Assembly (NCBI GenBank): GCA_010015655.1
Contig: ML976681.1
Coordinates: 542,306-606,305 of the forward strand
Direction: 5' to 3'
DNA length: 64,000 nucleotides
From: Bimuria novae-zelandiae CBS 107.79
Lineage: Eukaryota; Ascomycota; Dothideomycetes; Pleosporales; Didymosphaeriaceae
Shown here: positions 44,389 to 56,441 of the stretch, in pieces
How positions within the stretch are numbered: position 1 is the first letter of the stretch
Layout of the letters: each line of letters opens with the position of its first letter
Made by a program: the position numbers and the translations under genes
Notes under the pieces: generated by a model
Database searches by the model: none
What the model saw: only the letters and a program-made list of their open reading frames with translations
Told to the model about the DNA's origin: nothing

Positions 44389-45215
44389 ATGAGAATTGAC
44401 TCATGGCGTTATTCGATGCTTTCTTGATGTGGCATATAGTCACGAAATACGTAAACTAATCCGATCACCTTTAATGTCGTAACACTTCGAGTAATGAGAT
44501 CGTAGTAGGGGTTTAGACCTCAAACTGCTGATTGTGCCTTGACCCTGAATCTACCTACGAATTCCCGTGATCGTCGTTGACCGTACGTCACAAATTGTTG
44601 AGATTGAACCTCGTTCTTCCATCGCATCATCCCCAAATCACTTCACCAGACAAACTACACCCATCCCACAAAATCATTCCTCTTTTTGGCCCAAAACATT
44701 CACAACCTTCCACCTTCAACACGCACTATATAACCCCCATCTCCATCATCTCTCCTTCCTCCACGACAGCACCGCAAAGCCAATCAGCGAACCAAGCACA
44801 CCAGCAGCGAACTGTATACAAGCACCGCCCAAGAGCCAGCTCACAGAATGGTCTCCAACGACAACATGCCAGAAGATAAGGCTCGCCGCGAATCCTGCGT
44901 GCTGTCTACTCACGTATGCCCGTGTAATTCAAACAGGAGGGCACGGAAGAGGCGATGTACCTACTGTATCCTGAACGAAGGAAACTGCAAAGCTGCCAGC
45001 AGCGGGGGCACATGCATGGACGTGCGTAGAACATAGCTCACGCATCATCACCAAAGATCATAACACAACGATTCAATCGATATCAAATCTCATTCATGAC
45101 ATGTATCTGCAGTCTCTGTATCATAGGCGCATGCAAAAATGCCACGCTTTTTAGATCTTAGCAACTGATCATTACAATCGACATCGGTCTATGTACCATA
45201 CACTCCCGCCATCGC
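44389..45215. other. Spacer with a possible small gene
   Basis: A TATA-like ctatataacc near 44,727, CT-rich leader and an ATG at 44848 (starting MVSNDNMPEDKARRESC) look like the start of a short gene, but the reading frames beyond about 20 residues give no convincing continuation, so it is not called. The rest is 3' UTR of the flanking genes. Confidence 0.35.
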
Positions 45216-47114
45216 TTATGCGTTGTACGTTGAAGCAGACACGTTACCTCCCCGGCCAGTCCAGTTGACGTGGATGTCCTTGCCCTCAGGGTACGTCTCG
45301 TTAGCGTATTCGGGCTTGATGCGGAAGGTGTGGGCACCAAAGTAGTCACGCTGGGCCTGGAGCAGGTTGGCGGGGAGGTCCTTGGCCCGGTATCCGTCGT
45401 AGAAGGAAAGAGCGGTGCTAAAAGCGGGAGTAGGAATGCCCCAGAGAGCACCCTTGGAGACAACGCTATCGAATATTAGTGCGTGTGTTGGGATTTTAGA
45501 TTCGAAAGACTCACTCTCTCCAGCCGGCCTGTGCGTTGTGGATGGCCTTCTTGAAGAAGTCGTCGAAGAGCAAGTTCTCGAGGTCGGGGTTGGCACGGTA
45601 GCTAAATCTTGTCAGCAGTAATATCGTAGTCGACGAGGTTTGCACTCACGCCTTGGTGATGTCCTTCAAGAAGACGGATCGGATAATGCAGCCACCACGC
45701 CACATGAGCGCGATCTCAGGCTTGTTGAGCTTCCACTTGTACTCCTTGGCGGCGTTTTGGATCAACATGAAGCCCTGGGCGTACGAGATGATCTTGGAAG
45801 CGTACAGAGCCTGCTCGAGGTTCTTGATGAACGCCTTCTTGTCACCGCTGAAACTAGGGGTGGGTCCGTCAAGGAGACCAGCAGCGCGGCCACGCTCAGC
45901 CTTGAGAGAAGACAGGCATCGGGCGAAAACAGCCTCGCCGATCAAAGTGACGGGCATGCCAAGGTCCAGGGCGTTGATGGCGGTCCACTTGCCGGTACCC
46001 TTCTGTCCAGCAGAGTCGAGAATCTTCTCAACAATGGGCACGCCATCGGCCTCGTCGTTCTTGTACATGATGTCGCGGGTGATCTCAATGAGGAAAGAGT
46101 CGAGAACACCCTTGTTCCACTCGGTGAAGACATCACCAATCTCGTTGTCCTTCATTCCGAGACCGCGCTTCATGATGTCGTAGGCCTGTCGTTGTCAGTA
46201 GTCGCACTGATTCACCGAGCAGCTGAGGCACTCACTTCGCAGATCAATTGCATGTCACCGTACTCAATGCCGTTGTGCACCATCTTGACATAGTGACCGG
46301 CACCCTCGTCACCGACCCACTGGCAGCAGGCCTCGCCATCAGACTTGGCGGAGATGGACTGGAGGACGTCCTTGATGTACGGCCAGGCCTCCTCGTTGCC
46401 ACCAGGCATGATACTGGGGCCGTATCGGGCACCCTCCTCTCCTCCGGACACTCCGGTTCCGACAAAACGGATGCCTTTGGCACTGAGGTATTGTGTGCGG
46501 CGGTTGGTGTCGGGGTAGTGCGAGTTACCGCCGTCAATGATGATGTCGCCCTCTTCTACACCAGCACCAAGGAGGAGCTCGATGAAGTCGTCGACGGGCT
46601 TGCCGGCCATGACGAGCATCATCATACGGCGGGGCTTCTTCAGCTTAGATACGAACTCCTCAATGGAGTGGGCGCCCACGATGGACTTGCCCTTGGCCTC
46701 TGTGGCATATTAGCTTCAGCACGCATTGATAGACATAAATTGATCGTACCATCATTCAAGAAACGGTCGACCTTGGCCACACTGTTGGATTGGTCAGCCT
46801 CATCTCGCAGCGCCAGGATGCGCTTCCTTACGTGCGGTTGAATGCTACGACCTGCAGTCTGTCAGTGAACGATCTTTGAGCGCAGGGAGAGGGCCCGTAC
46901 AGTGAATCCGTGATCGGCACTATACGGTGTTAGCTTTGCTTATGAGAGTTAACGTGGGAGTGAGTAATGGCTTACGCATTGAGGATCAGGTTCTGGCCCA
47001 TGACCTATCCATTGTGTGAGAAAGGTGTCCAACTCAGAGCATACTTGTAGCTCAGTATCAAGAAGAACTCACGGCCAGACCGATGAGGCCGAAGTCACCA
47101 ACGGCTTCGGTCAT
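45216..47114 (-). CDS. GND1: 6-phosphogluconate dehydrogenase, decarboxylating
   Basis: Nine exons: 47114-47073, 47004-46976, 46919-46901, 46851-46832, 46781-46750, 46699-46236, 46185-45650, 45601-45515 and 45465-45216; all eight introns are GT-AG (48-68 bp) and in phase, giving 492 residues, the normal length. The NADP-binding start [20 protein letters not shown] is spread over several tiny exons. Further motifs are [55 protein letters not shown] (catalytic Lys and Glu region), GQKGTGKWT and the C-terminal HVNWTGRGG that reaches into the partner subunit. It oxidises 6-phosphogluconate to ribulose 5-phosphate and CO2 with NADPH production in the cytosolic pentose phosphate pathway. Intron density is very high at the 5' end. 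Confidence 0.96.
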
Positions 47115-47976
47115 GATGGATGGAGTTGAGTAGCGGGGGTCGAGGTAGGCGAAGGATGGATGGCGGGGTATCTCTACGGCGACCAAGCGCTTTGGCTGTG
47201 CAGTACTCGGAGATGGGATGGGAGAGTAAAGTTGGAGAGTGCAGGAAGAGAGTGGGGAGGCAGCAGATAAGTAGTAGGAGTTTTCCTCGCGTTCCGAAAC
47301 GGAAGAGTTTGGAATCTGTGCAGGTAGCGTTGGGGCGGGGCTCAATGAGAGGCTGCGCCCGCCACTCCCGTAATTGACCCATACAGATTCTTTGCGCTCC
47401 CACGCCCGCTGCACTTCGGCCGCGGTACGAGCGGAAATTTATTCCATGGCCACATTCTGTCCATGCAATTGACGCGCTTTCACGGACGCGAACACCTCCG
47501 GCTGTGCCGCGGAAACCGCTTGTTGTTGCTCAAGCCACTGCCCCTCACCCCTCCATAATCATCATGGCGTACAGATTCGGTAAGACCGGTCGATCACGTG
47601 ATGGCCCCTTCGTCACTTCTTTTCTCCGGCAGCTGGTCCACGCCCAACAATTTATCACATCGCAACAATAACCCCAGGCCCTGTTTGTCGGCCCGTCGAT
47701 CCACACCACGTGCTTTCAAAAGCCGACCACTTCTAGCAAGTCTTGGCTTTGCTCTGTCAGCCTCGAGTAAACCGGTCTGCCGGTCTGCCGGTCTATGGTT
47801 GCGGCATTTGCACGCGTTCCATCCACAGAGTTATCCCGCGGCCGAACTGCACACTCTGCAGCACCATCTCTAAATTAGCATACCGACGCACCGACGTCAC
47901 TTCGAGCTTCGAATACGGTCGCGCGCACCCGTTCGAATTCGGACTTTGACGGCAGCAGCCTAAGCCTCGATTCACC
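47115..47976. other. Divergent promoter of GND1 and the RRM gene
   Basis: About 0.86 kb between the two ATGs. An ATG at 47,563 followed by a good donor (gtaaga) is noticeable but leads to no identifiable exon. A short tandem cggtctgc repeat lies near 47,770-47,795. No gene is supported. Confidence 0.45.
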
Positions 47977-48975
47977 ATGAGTAACAGAGACAATCTCCAG
48001 CCTCACCCGTCGCTGCCTGCGCGTCCACCGCCATCAACGTACTCTGCGCCACCTGTGAGGAACAACAACGCCGGCGCGCGGCCCTATGGAGGCAACACGG
48101 CTGCCTTTGCTGGCTTCGCGCCGCGAGCAGTGGTCGCGCAGGCACCTCCGTCCCAGGTGTCTGCGCCGCCGTACTCTCAGCCGACTGTGAGCGCCCCATA
48201 CCAAGCTACAGCGTATCCGTCCAGCAATACTTACTACAATGCCTATCCAGCCTATGGCGCACAAGCACCAGCGGCGCCATTTGCTCCTCCGACCGCAGTG
48301 AATCAATATCGGAGTAACTACGACCCAGAAGAAGAGGCGCGCATTGCAGAGTGGGGTGCCCAGTACAATCGGGAGGACGCGAGCGCGAAGAAACCGACCA
48401 ACGCTAACACTGCTTCCCGCGCCGAGACAAATTCAACACCAAGCGCTGAAGCTGGCTCAACTGGTACAGGCAAGCAGAAGACAGTTGTCCGGGAAGGCGG
48501 CGGGAAGACTTGGGAAGACCAATCGCTTCTCGAATGGGACCCTCTGCACCCGCGCCTGTTCATCGGCAACTTGGCTGGTGAGGTGACGGACGACTCGCTC
48601 CTCAAAGCCTTCTCGAAGTACCCCTCGGTGTCCAAAGCACGTGTAGTACGAGACAAGCGTACCACGAAGAGCAAAAGTTACGGGTTCGTCAGCTTTGCAA
48701 ATACCGACGACTACTTTCGCGCTGCCAAGGAAATGCAGGGCAAATACATCGGCAGTCACCCTGTTCTGATCAAACGCGCCACTTCGGAGGTCAAGGCCAC
48801 GACCAAGCGTGACGACAAACATGGGAAGCACGGCAAGAACCGCAACAACAATAACAATAAAAAGCAGCAGCAGCAGAATGGAGGAAATACGGTTTTCACT
48901 GGCACCGCGGCCCAGCTCATGAGTGCGGGTATACATAAGAAGGGCAAGAATAACGGGCCTAGGTTGCTTGGCTGA
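47977..48975 (+). CDS. RRM RNA-binding protein, RBM42-like
   Basis: Single exon of 332 residues. The first 110 residues are Pro/Ala/Tyr-rich and disordered; a conserved NYDPEEEARIAEWGAQYN block precedes a single RRM (about 185-270): RLFIGNLAGEVTDDSLLKAF (RNP2 at LFIGNL), SKSYGFVSFAN (RNP1), KYIGSHPVLIKRAT. The tail is Lys/Asn/Gln-rich and ends KNNGPRLLG. WDPLHPRLFIGNL directly before the RRM and the position of the RRM near the C-terminus match RBM42 of animals and its fungal relatives, tied to splicing and hnRNP K in animals. Localisation is probably nuclear; the specific targets are unknown. It is divergently transcribed from GND1. Confidence 0.88.
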   Translation: MSNRDNLQPHPSLPARPPPSTYSAPPVRNNNAGARPYGGNTAAFAGFAPRAVVAQAPPSQVSAPPYSQPTVSAPYQATAYPSSNTYYNAYPAYGAQAPAAPFAPPTAVNQYRSNYDPEEEARIAEWGAQYNREDASAKKPTNANTASRAETNSTPSAEAGSTGTGKQKTVVREGGGKTWEDQSLLEWDPLHPRLFIGNLAGEVTDDSLLKAFSKYPSVSKARVVRDKRTTKSKSYGFVSFANTDDYFRAAKEMQGKYIGSHPVLIKRATSEVKATTKRDDKHGKHGKNRNNNNNKKQQQQNGGNTVFTGTAAQLMSAGIHKKGKNNGPRLLG

Positions 48976-49687
48976 AAGATACCACCAATCGTGAGCGTCA
49001 ATGCTATGCTCCGCTCGGAGTGCCGCACGATCCAATGGTTGAAAGACGAATGGCTGCGGGTAGGGGTTCGGAAGACCCGGGGAAAGTAGCCTGTCTTTAG
49101 TACATGAAGTCGGGATTGCTTCATGGGGGACTATGAGGCACGTTCTGCGAAGAGTGCCGGCTTTGGTGGAGCCATGGGTAGGTGGTTAGTCGCTATAAGC
49201 CCTGGCTGAGTATTGCGACATGGCCTGGACGTGCCACATTCTTTGAAATTTACCCTGATACCCTGTAATCGGACGCAGTAGTGATAGGTCAGTGAGTCTC
49301 GGTTTCATGGGGGAGTAGTTGAACTAAGAACGGGTTGAAAAGTCGAAACAAATTACTGTTTGATGGTGTAATTTTAGTAGTACCAGGGTAGTTTTCGAGG
49401 AGCCTGGCTACTCCCTACTTCCTCTCCACGCACATAGACTGGATCCATCCACATGCATAGGTGAACCCATAGACTCTTGGATGGTGGATCCATGGGCCGT
49501 GGACCCGTGGACGGTGCTTCGTCACGTGATACAATGTGGCCCCGGCTTAGGCCCACTAGCGCTCGTTCGCGCTTGCGCGCGACCTACAGATCCACGGCGT
49601 TCACCTTCGAACTCGACGCGCCAACTCCACCATCTTTTCTTTACCAACATTCAGCGCGGCGCTGTTTTCGCGTCACAGTCAGTCACA
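48976..49687. other. Spacer between RRM gene and SSR4
   Basis: 3' UTR of the RRM gene and promoter of SSR4. Near 49,430-49,510 a run of direct and inverted atccat/ggatcc words (atccatcc, ggtggatcc, catgggccgtgg) forms a small repeat-rich patch; no gene is supported. Confidence 0.45.
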
Positions 49688-51835
49688 ATGTACGGCATGA
49701 ATCAAGCCTACAATGCCCCCCAGGCGGATCCCAGTGCGCAGGTGCAACTTAACCTGGTGAGCGCGCCGATTCTTCGACCTCGCGATATAGCTAATTCCTG
49801 CAGCTTCAACACATTCACCTGGTCTCATCCTACCGATTCCCGACGCTCCCATCGATACAGCCCCAGCAGGCGCTCGAATACCTTCTAAGAGCTCCTGAAA
49901 TCGTCCGGAACGCCTCTCCCGTCGCATGGACCTTCTTTACACACCCGCCTGCGGACGGCACCGCTCTGCTCGTATGGCAGCCTCCGCGCATGGGGACGCA
50001 TTTTGCGTCCGACGGCTTAATCTGGGCTGATGCTGAAGTATCCTATGAAATGAATCTGAGTGGCTTCGTATGCTCCCCAAGGCTCAACGGAGCTGCCAAA
50101 AGCTGACGCGCCGTAGCAACTTCAAGTACTGATCCATAAGAGCGGCTGCATATACCCGCACGAGCCTTTCGCAGCCCATGCACGCTTTCGCTACAGGATC
50201 ACCAATGGACCCCGTCCGTTCGATGACAAGCTGTGGCTAGTTCACTACAGCATGGCGGAACCTAACATGAGGATACCCGCCCAGAACATACCCATGACGC
50301 GGGAGATACAGAATCAATTGGCTACACGAGCTCAGCTCCAACAAGCAGGTCAACTAATACGCAAGGAGTTCATGTTGGGCGACGCTGCGAACTTTCCCAA
50401 AGTCGAATTTGCGCAGGCAGGCGCCAGGCCGCAACCGCCAAACTACGGTGCGAATCCCATGACAAATAGATATCCGTATGGTCCACAACAGCCTCCAGCC
50501 AAGAGAGCTCGTACAGCGCAGCCACCGCGCCCTGGAGGTCCCGGGGCCGTAGCTGCTGATCAGATGCTCGATGAGGAGGAGAACGCAACCCAGGACACCT
50601 TCGATTTCATGACACCTAGGGACATCAGCTTCTCCAGGTACAAACAACATCATGAATGGATGGAGGAGATCTTTTCCTCGCCACACTCGTTCCCCAAGAT
50701 CAAGCCTATCGATCTTGGGGTTGGTCTCATGGGCGAACTCTCCCACCTCACTGAGGACATACTCGATGCTGCCACAGGAGACGCGCCCATAGACAAGGAC
50801 GGAAGTGTAAACGATGATTACGACGGGAAGGTTAAGAGCTACGAACCAGTGGCCCCGGAGAAGCTCAAAGAATTTGAGAAGCGGGTCTCGGATTACGAAG
50901 CAAAGGAGAGAGCTGAAATTGACAGAATGAACGCGGCGCATGCGAAGAAAATGGCAGCACTGAAACGTTCTCGTGCCTACATCAAAGCCGAGCGCCGATT
51001 ACGGGAATCGCCACAAACCGCCAATGCCGACGAGGACAGTCCAGACCCCGCTAACGTAGTCGTTCAAGATCTTGAAAAATATCTAGGAGTCGAGTTCGAT
51101 ACGAAGAAGCTGGTTGTTTGTGTGGACAAGGGTGGTTTCATTGAAGCACAGCAACCACAACCGGAAAGATTACAAGTCAATGGCAATGGTTCCACGCCAT
51201 TGAACGGAAATGCGGCATCAAATGTTTCTGGACAGGATGGAAATGCAGAAGGTGATAACACTGCTGCAAGCCTCCTAGACCAGTTCGGTACAGGCTCATT
51301 GGGAGGTACCCCCATCGGGAACATATCCCTACCAGCATTGTCCCAGCCTCAAAGCCAAGCTCAATCCACTGTCGCTACTCCCAATGCTACCGGCGGTGAA
51401 GCGGCTCAGAACACTGCCCTGAACGACCAAGCTGCCAATCTTGATCCATCGAGTGTTGCGAACGACTTGCTCGATCTTGACGTAGAAATGTCAGGGATGA
51501 CCAATACGGACGGCAAAGGAGACGCTGACTGGGTTATGGTACCAAATCAAAGCGATGCACAGCAACCTGGCACTAACAGTGCACAGCCTCCTACCAGCAA
51601 CGATGCTGCTAATGCAATGACATCGTCTGGCGTTGATGCAGAAGTTGGAGGCATGTTCGACACCACGGACTTTGGTAGTTTTGACAATTTGGACACGGCG
51701 GGGGATGCGTTAGCGGACTATACCAATGTGGGGGATGACAATATGGGGGACCTCCTAGATGACTCAGCGTTTGGTGATGCGTTCCATGGCACAGAGATGC
51801 ATCACGGCGAAACGGGCGAGGAACACAACGTATAG
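49688..51835 (+). CDS. SSR4: SWI/SNF and RSC complex subunit Ssr4
   Basis: Three exons, 49688-49756, 49804-50067 and 50117-51835, with 47- and 49-bp introns, all in phase 0, give 683 residues. The N-terminal domain matches the fungal Ssr4 family (formerly DUF1750): LQHIHLVSSYRFPTLPSIQP, EYLLRAPEIVRNASPVAWTF, GLIWADAEVSYEMNL, QVLIHKSGCIYPHEPFAAHA, FRYRITNGPRPFDDKLWLVH. The middle includes RYKQHHEWMEEIFSSPHSFP and a charged coiled coil (KLKEFEKRVSDYEAKERAEI). The C-terminal 270 residues are Gln/Asn/Ser-rich with acidic repeats (NDLLDLDVEMSGMTN). In fission yeast Ssr4 belongs to both SWI/SNF and RSC chromatin remodellers; a nuclear remodelling role is expected here. The ATG at 50252 seen inside exon 3 is internal, not the start. 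Confidence 0.92.
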
Positions 51836-53442
51836 AGAGCTGTCGTGGGGTTGCCACTCGCGCTCAAGAAACGGCAAGCGATCGGACCAGGTGCACATGT
51901 TGCTTGACATCGCAGAGCGCGTATTGTCTCTATGAAAACATGAACCGTGCGGCGTTTGGGGTCTACGGCTGGGGAGGAATCTGGTTCACCTGGAAGAATA
52001 TACCCCAACATCGCGGGTCATGGCATTGTTTGCCAATTGAAATGATTGTTCTGTATATCCGATATCCGTTCCTAATCACCTATCCCGTTTGGTTAGGAAA
52101 GAGAATCGTACTGCAGCGCCATGTCCAATGTTCGAGTACAAGCCGCAGATGTATTGCCTATCCTGGAGTAGGTAGCACCTTACTCAAACTGCTGATCCCG
52201 CACTGTAAGTAGCATCAAGACCTAATATTCGATAAGTTTACGTTGAGCCAGCTTCCTCGTCCTCACATAACGCAGAGGCCGACACCATTGCAATGTGAAA
52301 AGCTATTTCGGTGACAAGCTACCCGTCCCGTCCCAACCACTTCTGATCTCCACTCAGCTCATGATTCCTTCGTCCTTGCGTCGTCTCAGCGAGATTTGCA
52401 ATGGAAACACGTGTAATATACCGTTGCGCAAAGGTAACACAAAAACACTTGATTCTAAGCCCCCGTCAAGTGTCACCCGTCTGTTAGGTTGCATTCCTAG
52501 GGTCGTCTCGCATATTGGTTGTGTTTCAACGCCTGCAGTTCGGCAAACGCGATCGTGAGCCCGTGGAAATTGGGATTAGCATGACAAGGCAGCGAGAGAA
52601 GAGCGTTGACGCAATTTCGCCGCAGTCATGGATATAAGATCTGAGCGAAAGGGCCGTCTCAGTTCACAAGGGGAAGGTTGGATCACCAGGGACAGACCGT
52701 TGCGATAGTCGCTGCTGAAGCTAGCCAGCTCCTTCCCATCGTACCACGACATGTCCCACGTCCGCCGCTTCGGAATCACATAGTCACAACCGAGCAACAT
52801 GTCGGTTCCCATGATTTCGTGCGCAAGTGCTCGATCGTGCACAACGAGGAAACACTGCAGTTCTCGTGAAGGAGCACGCTATGGACACGACCCAGGCCAC
52901 TACCATGCTGAAGCAGTCTCCAGCCCGACGGGTGAAGCTCTGGTTCCTAGGACAATATCGCCCACCTTCAACTCGACGACGGCTCTCAGACATGCAATCC
53001 CAAGAAATTTCTCTCGGGGTCAGCAGTTTCCTATCCGGGGACGCAGTGAGTCCTGCTCAGATCCTATTCCCGATTTGGTATACGAAGAGCCCGATGTCTA
53101 CAAGTGGCCCAGCGCTATTTCATTCAAAGTCACCCGGGAGAGGTGAGCCGGAGACATAGCAGCGCTTCTGTGATTCATCTTGGGGTCGGGCGAGGCTGCA
53201 CTGCCTCGTACGCAGAGATCCATGCGCCTGCAGTTGTACTCGAACGCAACAGAAGTATCCGATTTCGTTACCGCACGTTCGCGCAAGTCTATGTAAGACG
53301 TACCTCCGGTCCTGCTACGCTGCTTTGCATTTCTCTTCTTTTCACACCAGGCCCTTCACGGTTTTGTACATCGTCATTCGATTCTACCTTTTTCGTTCGC
53401 TTCAACACTCCTACCCTGTTGTACATTCTCAAGACTTACGAG
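51836..53442. other. 1.6-kb spacer before tyrosinase
   Basis: Holds the 3' UTR of SSR4 and the promoter of the tyrosinase gene. Frames at 52,800-53,160 lack a plausible start or motif. No repeat is evident. Confidence 0.45.
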
Positions 53443-55812
53443 ATGGCTCGATTTTGCCTACCTCTCACAACTTTTCTTCTGTCAATCGTTTACTTTTGTG
53501 CCTCGAGCACATGCACACCCGTTAACTCTAACTCAGGACCTCATGTAACCAGGGATCTGTCCTCTCTACTCCAACGCGAGGATGGCATCTTCTCTGTTTT
53601 GGGGGTTGCCGGACTAGGAGGTACGGCAATACACCCTCGCCTCGAGATCCGAGATCTTGAGCGGAACTACCCAGATCGGTGGAACATCTTCCTACTGGGT
53701 CTGCAAAGATTTCAGTCGGTCAGTCAGTATGACAAGCTTTCATACTTCCAGATCGCCGGTGAGTCAGTCTAAATCAGCAACTCTTCCTCATTGTTTCAAT
53801 CCGCATAAGTGTATGACATACCTTCGTAAGTCAAAGCGTTGAGATCAACTTATATTGCATGAGCTATCAGTGGAACAAGCTGTGCTCACAATTTTGACGT
53901 GGTGGTGTATAAGGTATTGATACAGGGGTTCTATCGCTTTAATTCTGTCAAGGAATACTGACTCACGTTTCATTCAGGCATTCACGGCCGGCCTTTCATG
54001 CCCTGGGACGGAGCACAAGGCGATGATTCTTTCTGGAGTCACTACTCTGGATATTGTACACACGACAGTAATCTGTTCCCTACTTGGCATCGGCCGTACC
54101 TGGCGCTTTTCGAGGAAGTTCTCTATCTCAATTGTCGTGAGGCCATATCAGGGCTCCCTGACGGAGAAGTCAAAGCCCGATACTTCCAAGCTCTGTCTAG
54201 CTTCAGACTCCCCTACTGGGATTGGGCTGCTATACCTCCAACAGGAGAAGGAACGCTCCCTGCAAGTGTACAAAAGGAGATGATTGATGTTGTTGGTGCC
54301 AATGGTACATTGACGATTCGCAACCCGCTGCACGGCTACAAGTTCCATCCTATACCAACATGGGTTCGTCTAGTATCTGAAATTGTCATCACTGGCTAAC
54401 CTTTGTCAGGAAGCAGAGGGCGAACAGCGCTGGAACAAGTACCCTTCCACCGTGCGAAATCCGACAACGAAAGATGCAAATGCACAAAGTAACGACACAA
54501 AAACTGCGTTAGACCTCGAAAGCAACCGAAAGAGCATGCAAGCCCGCATCTACGATTTCTTGGCCATGCAGCATGAATATCTCAACATGAGCACTAAGCT
54601 TATACCAGGAGATAGCATGGAGAGCATTCACGGGACCATCCACGACACCGTCGGCGGAGATGGAACAATGACTTGGCTGTTCTACTCGGCGTATGATCCG
54701 ATTTTTTGGCTGCATCATTGGTAGGCTGCATAAAAGCGTATGAAATCTTCACGCTGACCTTCGGCAGCAACGTGGACCGGCTGTTGGCCATGTGGCAAAC
54801 GTTGGTAAGTATCACTATGTGGTGCTCACCTTGTTGAGAGCGACAGATTTGGATCAACTGGGTCAAGACTGACATATGTTTCTCAGAATCCAAATGAATG
54901 GGTCGAAAGCTTCATGACCCCGAGTCCGACCTTTTACACCCCCGCAAACTACACAGTAGATGGAAACACGCGTAGGAGAAACTACTATTCCACTCACAGC
55001 ATATATCTAATTAGTGCTAGCACTCAAGCCGTTCCACAAAGACGACACGGGCAATTTCTGGACCTCCAACTCTATCCGTGACCACACAATCTTCGGTTAC
55101 ACCTACCCCGACCTCATCGGCCTCACCAACGCCACCAGACACACGCTCTCCGCTCGCGGTAAACCTACTACCCTCATCGCGCGCGTAAACGCCCTCTACG
55201 GCCCCAATGCATCCCCACTACTACAGGACCCCTCGCATCTCAAACGCGGCATCGCCACCACCGGCGCCCCTCACTTCACAGGAAAGCGGCAGTACACACT
55301 CACCGTGCAAGTAAGCGAATTTAGAGACCCGGGTGCTCTCAAGATCTTTGCATTTTTCGGTAAGGTACAGAGTAAGATCGTGGAATGGCCGCAGGACGTG
55401 GGGTTCGTTGGCGTGACGAGTATGTTGACTGCGAGCAAGGACACGATGAAAGAGACGCATACTGTTATCCCGCTTACGCCGGCGTTGGAAGCGAAGGCCA
55501 GGGCGGGCGAGTTGAGGAGTCTGGGAGAGGGTGATGTGAAGAAGTTCCTGAGGAGGCAGCTGAGGTGGAGGGTTGTTAAGGTAAGTCTTCTTCACGCGCT
55601 CGTCCGTTGTGGTTGGGTTGAGGGGAGAGAGCTAATGGTTACAGGCTAACAACGACCTGACGGACTGTGAGACTGAAGAGGCGCCGGGGTTGCAGATCTC
55701 AGTCACGTGGAAAGAGATCGAGCCGGCTGTCTCGATGGACGAGTTTCCGCGTCCGACTGGGGAGGTGAAGGAGCTTTTGTGCGCCGCGGAGGCGAAGAAG
55801 GGGCACTTCTAG
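53443..55812 (+). CDS. Tyrosinase (secreted-type polyphenol oxidase)
   Basis: Seven exons, 53443-53758, 53978-54363, 54410-54720, 54768-54804, 54887-54971, 55021-55580 and 55645-55812, phases all consistent, give 620 residues. A signal peptide is likely (MARFCLPLTTFLLSIVYFCA). The type-3 copper centre is complete by eye: CuA from AGIHGRPFMPWDG, YCTHDSNLFPTWHRPYLALFEE; CuB from SIHGTIHDTVGG and DPIFWLHHCNVDRLLAMWQ. The C-terminal 200 residues, including a Lys-rich stretch before DLTDCETEEAPGLQISV, form the usual shielding domain removed on activation. It hydroxylates monophenols and oxidises diphenols to quinones, leading to melanin or phenol detoxification. Exon 4 has only 37 bases, and intron 1 (219 bp) is long for this genome. 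The gene stands next to the non-coding array. Confidence 0.94.
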
Positions 55813-56130
55813 GTGGGTGCGCGGTGGTCTCTCTTGGAGGTTCTTTACATGCCTTATATTTAGCTATACAGTGCGGACAGAGTCTACGTATCAGATTGCA
55901 GTCTTTCGGTCCCATTTGGGCTATCCAGGGTGTTGGATATAATGCGATACGCTGCGTTCTGTTGTGTGCAGCATCAACAGCACATCCAATCAGGTCATGT
56001 GGTTATGTTGTGTCTACGTTACATGGCGTTCTCCTCGACCTTTTGAAGATCTCATCTGACTTCAAATCACTGACGCATATAAATACCCCAAGCCAAAGCT
56101 CCATCTCCCTTAATCACACTTCCGCTCAAC
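55813..56130. other. Spacer between tyrosinase and the array
   Basis: 3' UTR of tyrosinase, then a TATA-like catataaata at about 56,076 followed by C/T-rich sequence (ccatctccctt) that resembles a fungal transcription start region. The first array unit begins at about 56,137. Confidence 0.5.
56076..56085 (+). promoter_or_regulatory. TATA-like box directly before the array
   Basis: catataaata is followed after about 20-35 bp by a CT-rich start-like patch and, 50-60 bp on, by the first AAAA of the repeat array. It could drive a long non-coding transcript across the array; this is inference from position alone. Confidence 0.35.
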
Positions 56131-56408
56131 GTCACCAAAAATTAGGGATGCCCGAATATATGGGCGGCACTTCTTCGCCTCTAAAAACTCAAGGAGCATC
56201 CCTCAATGTCTCTGCGCGCCTCTTTCTCTAAAACGGCTGTGCGAAAGTTCTATGACTGTGCGCTCTTCCGCATCTCTAAAACCATTCGTGGACAAAGTTA
56301 TGGCTGTGCGCTCCTCTGTATCTCTAAAATCGCTCTGATGATGCTGCATGCCGCCGCGCTTCCTCTTCTCTAAAATTCAAAAGCCCCGAGGACATGCTTC
56401 TGTGCAAA

Positions 56409-56441
<33 letters not shown>
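56409..56441 (+). repeat. T6-A27 homopolymer tract within the array
   Basis: Six T then 27 A, sitting exactly where the AAAA of a unit is expected (43 bp after the previous one); the following unit keeps normal spacing once the extra A are discounted. It looks like expansion of the unit's own A-tract. Confidence 0.9.

Noticed and set aside
44848..45036. Possible small gene starting MVSNDNMPEDKARRESC
   Set aside because: Promoter-like context is good, but no sensible reading continues after about 20 residues with acceptable intron sizes.
47563..47580. ATG followed by a strong splice donor upstream of the RRM gene
   Set aside because: No downstream exon with recognisable coding could be joined in phase.
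5715..55812. A secondary-metabolite gene cluster linking ABC transporter, regulator and tyrosinase
   Set aside because: The genes are far apart, separated by housekeeping genes, and no polyketide, peptide or terpene synthase is present.
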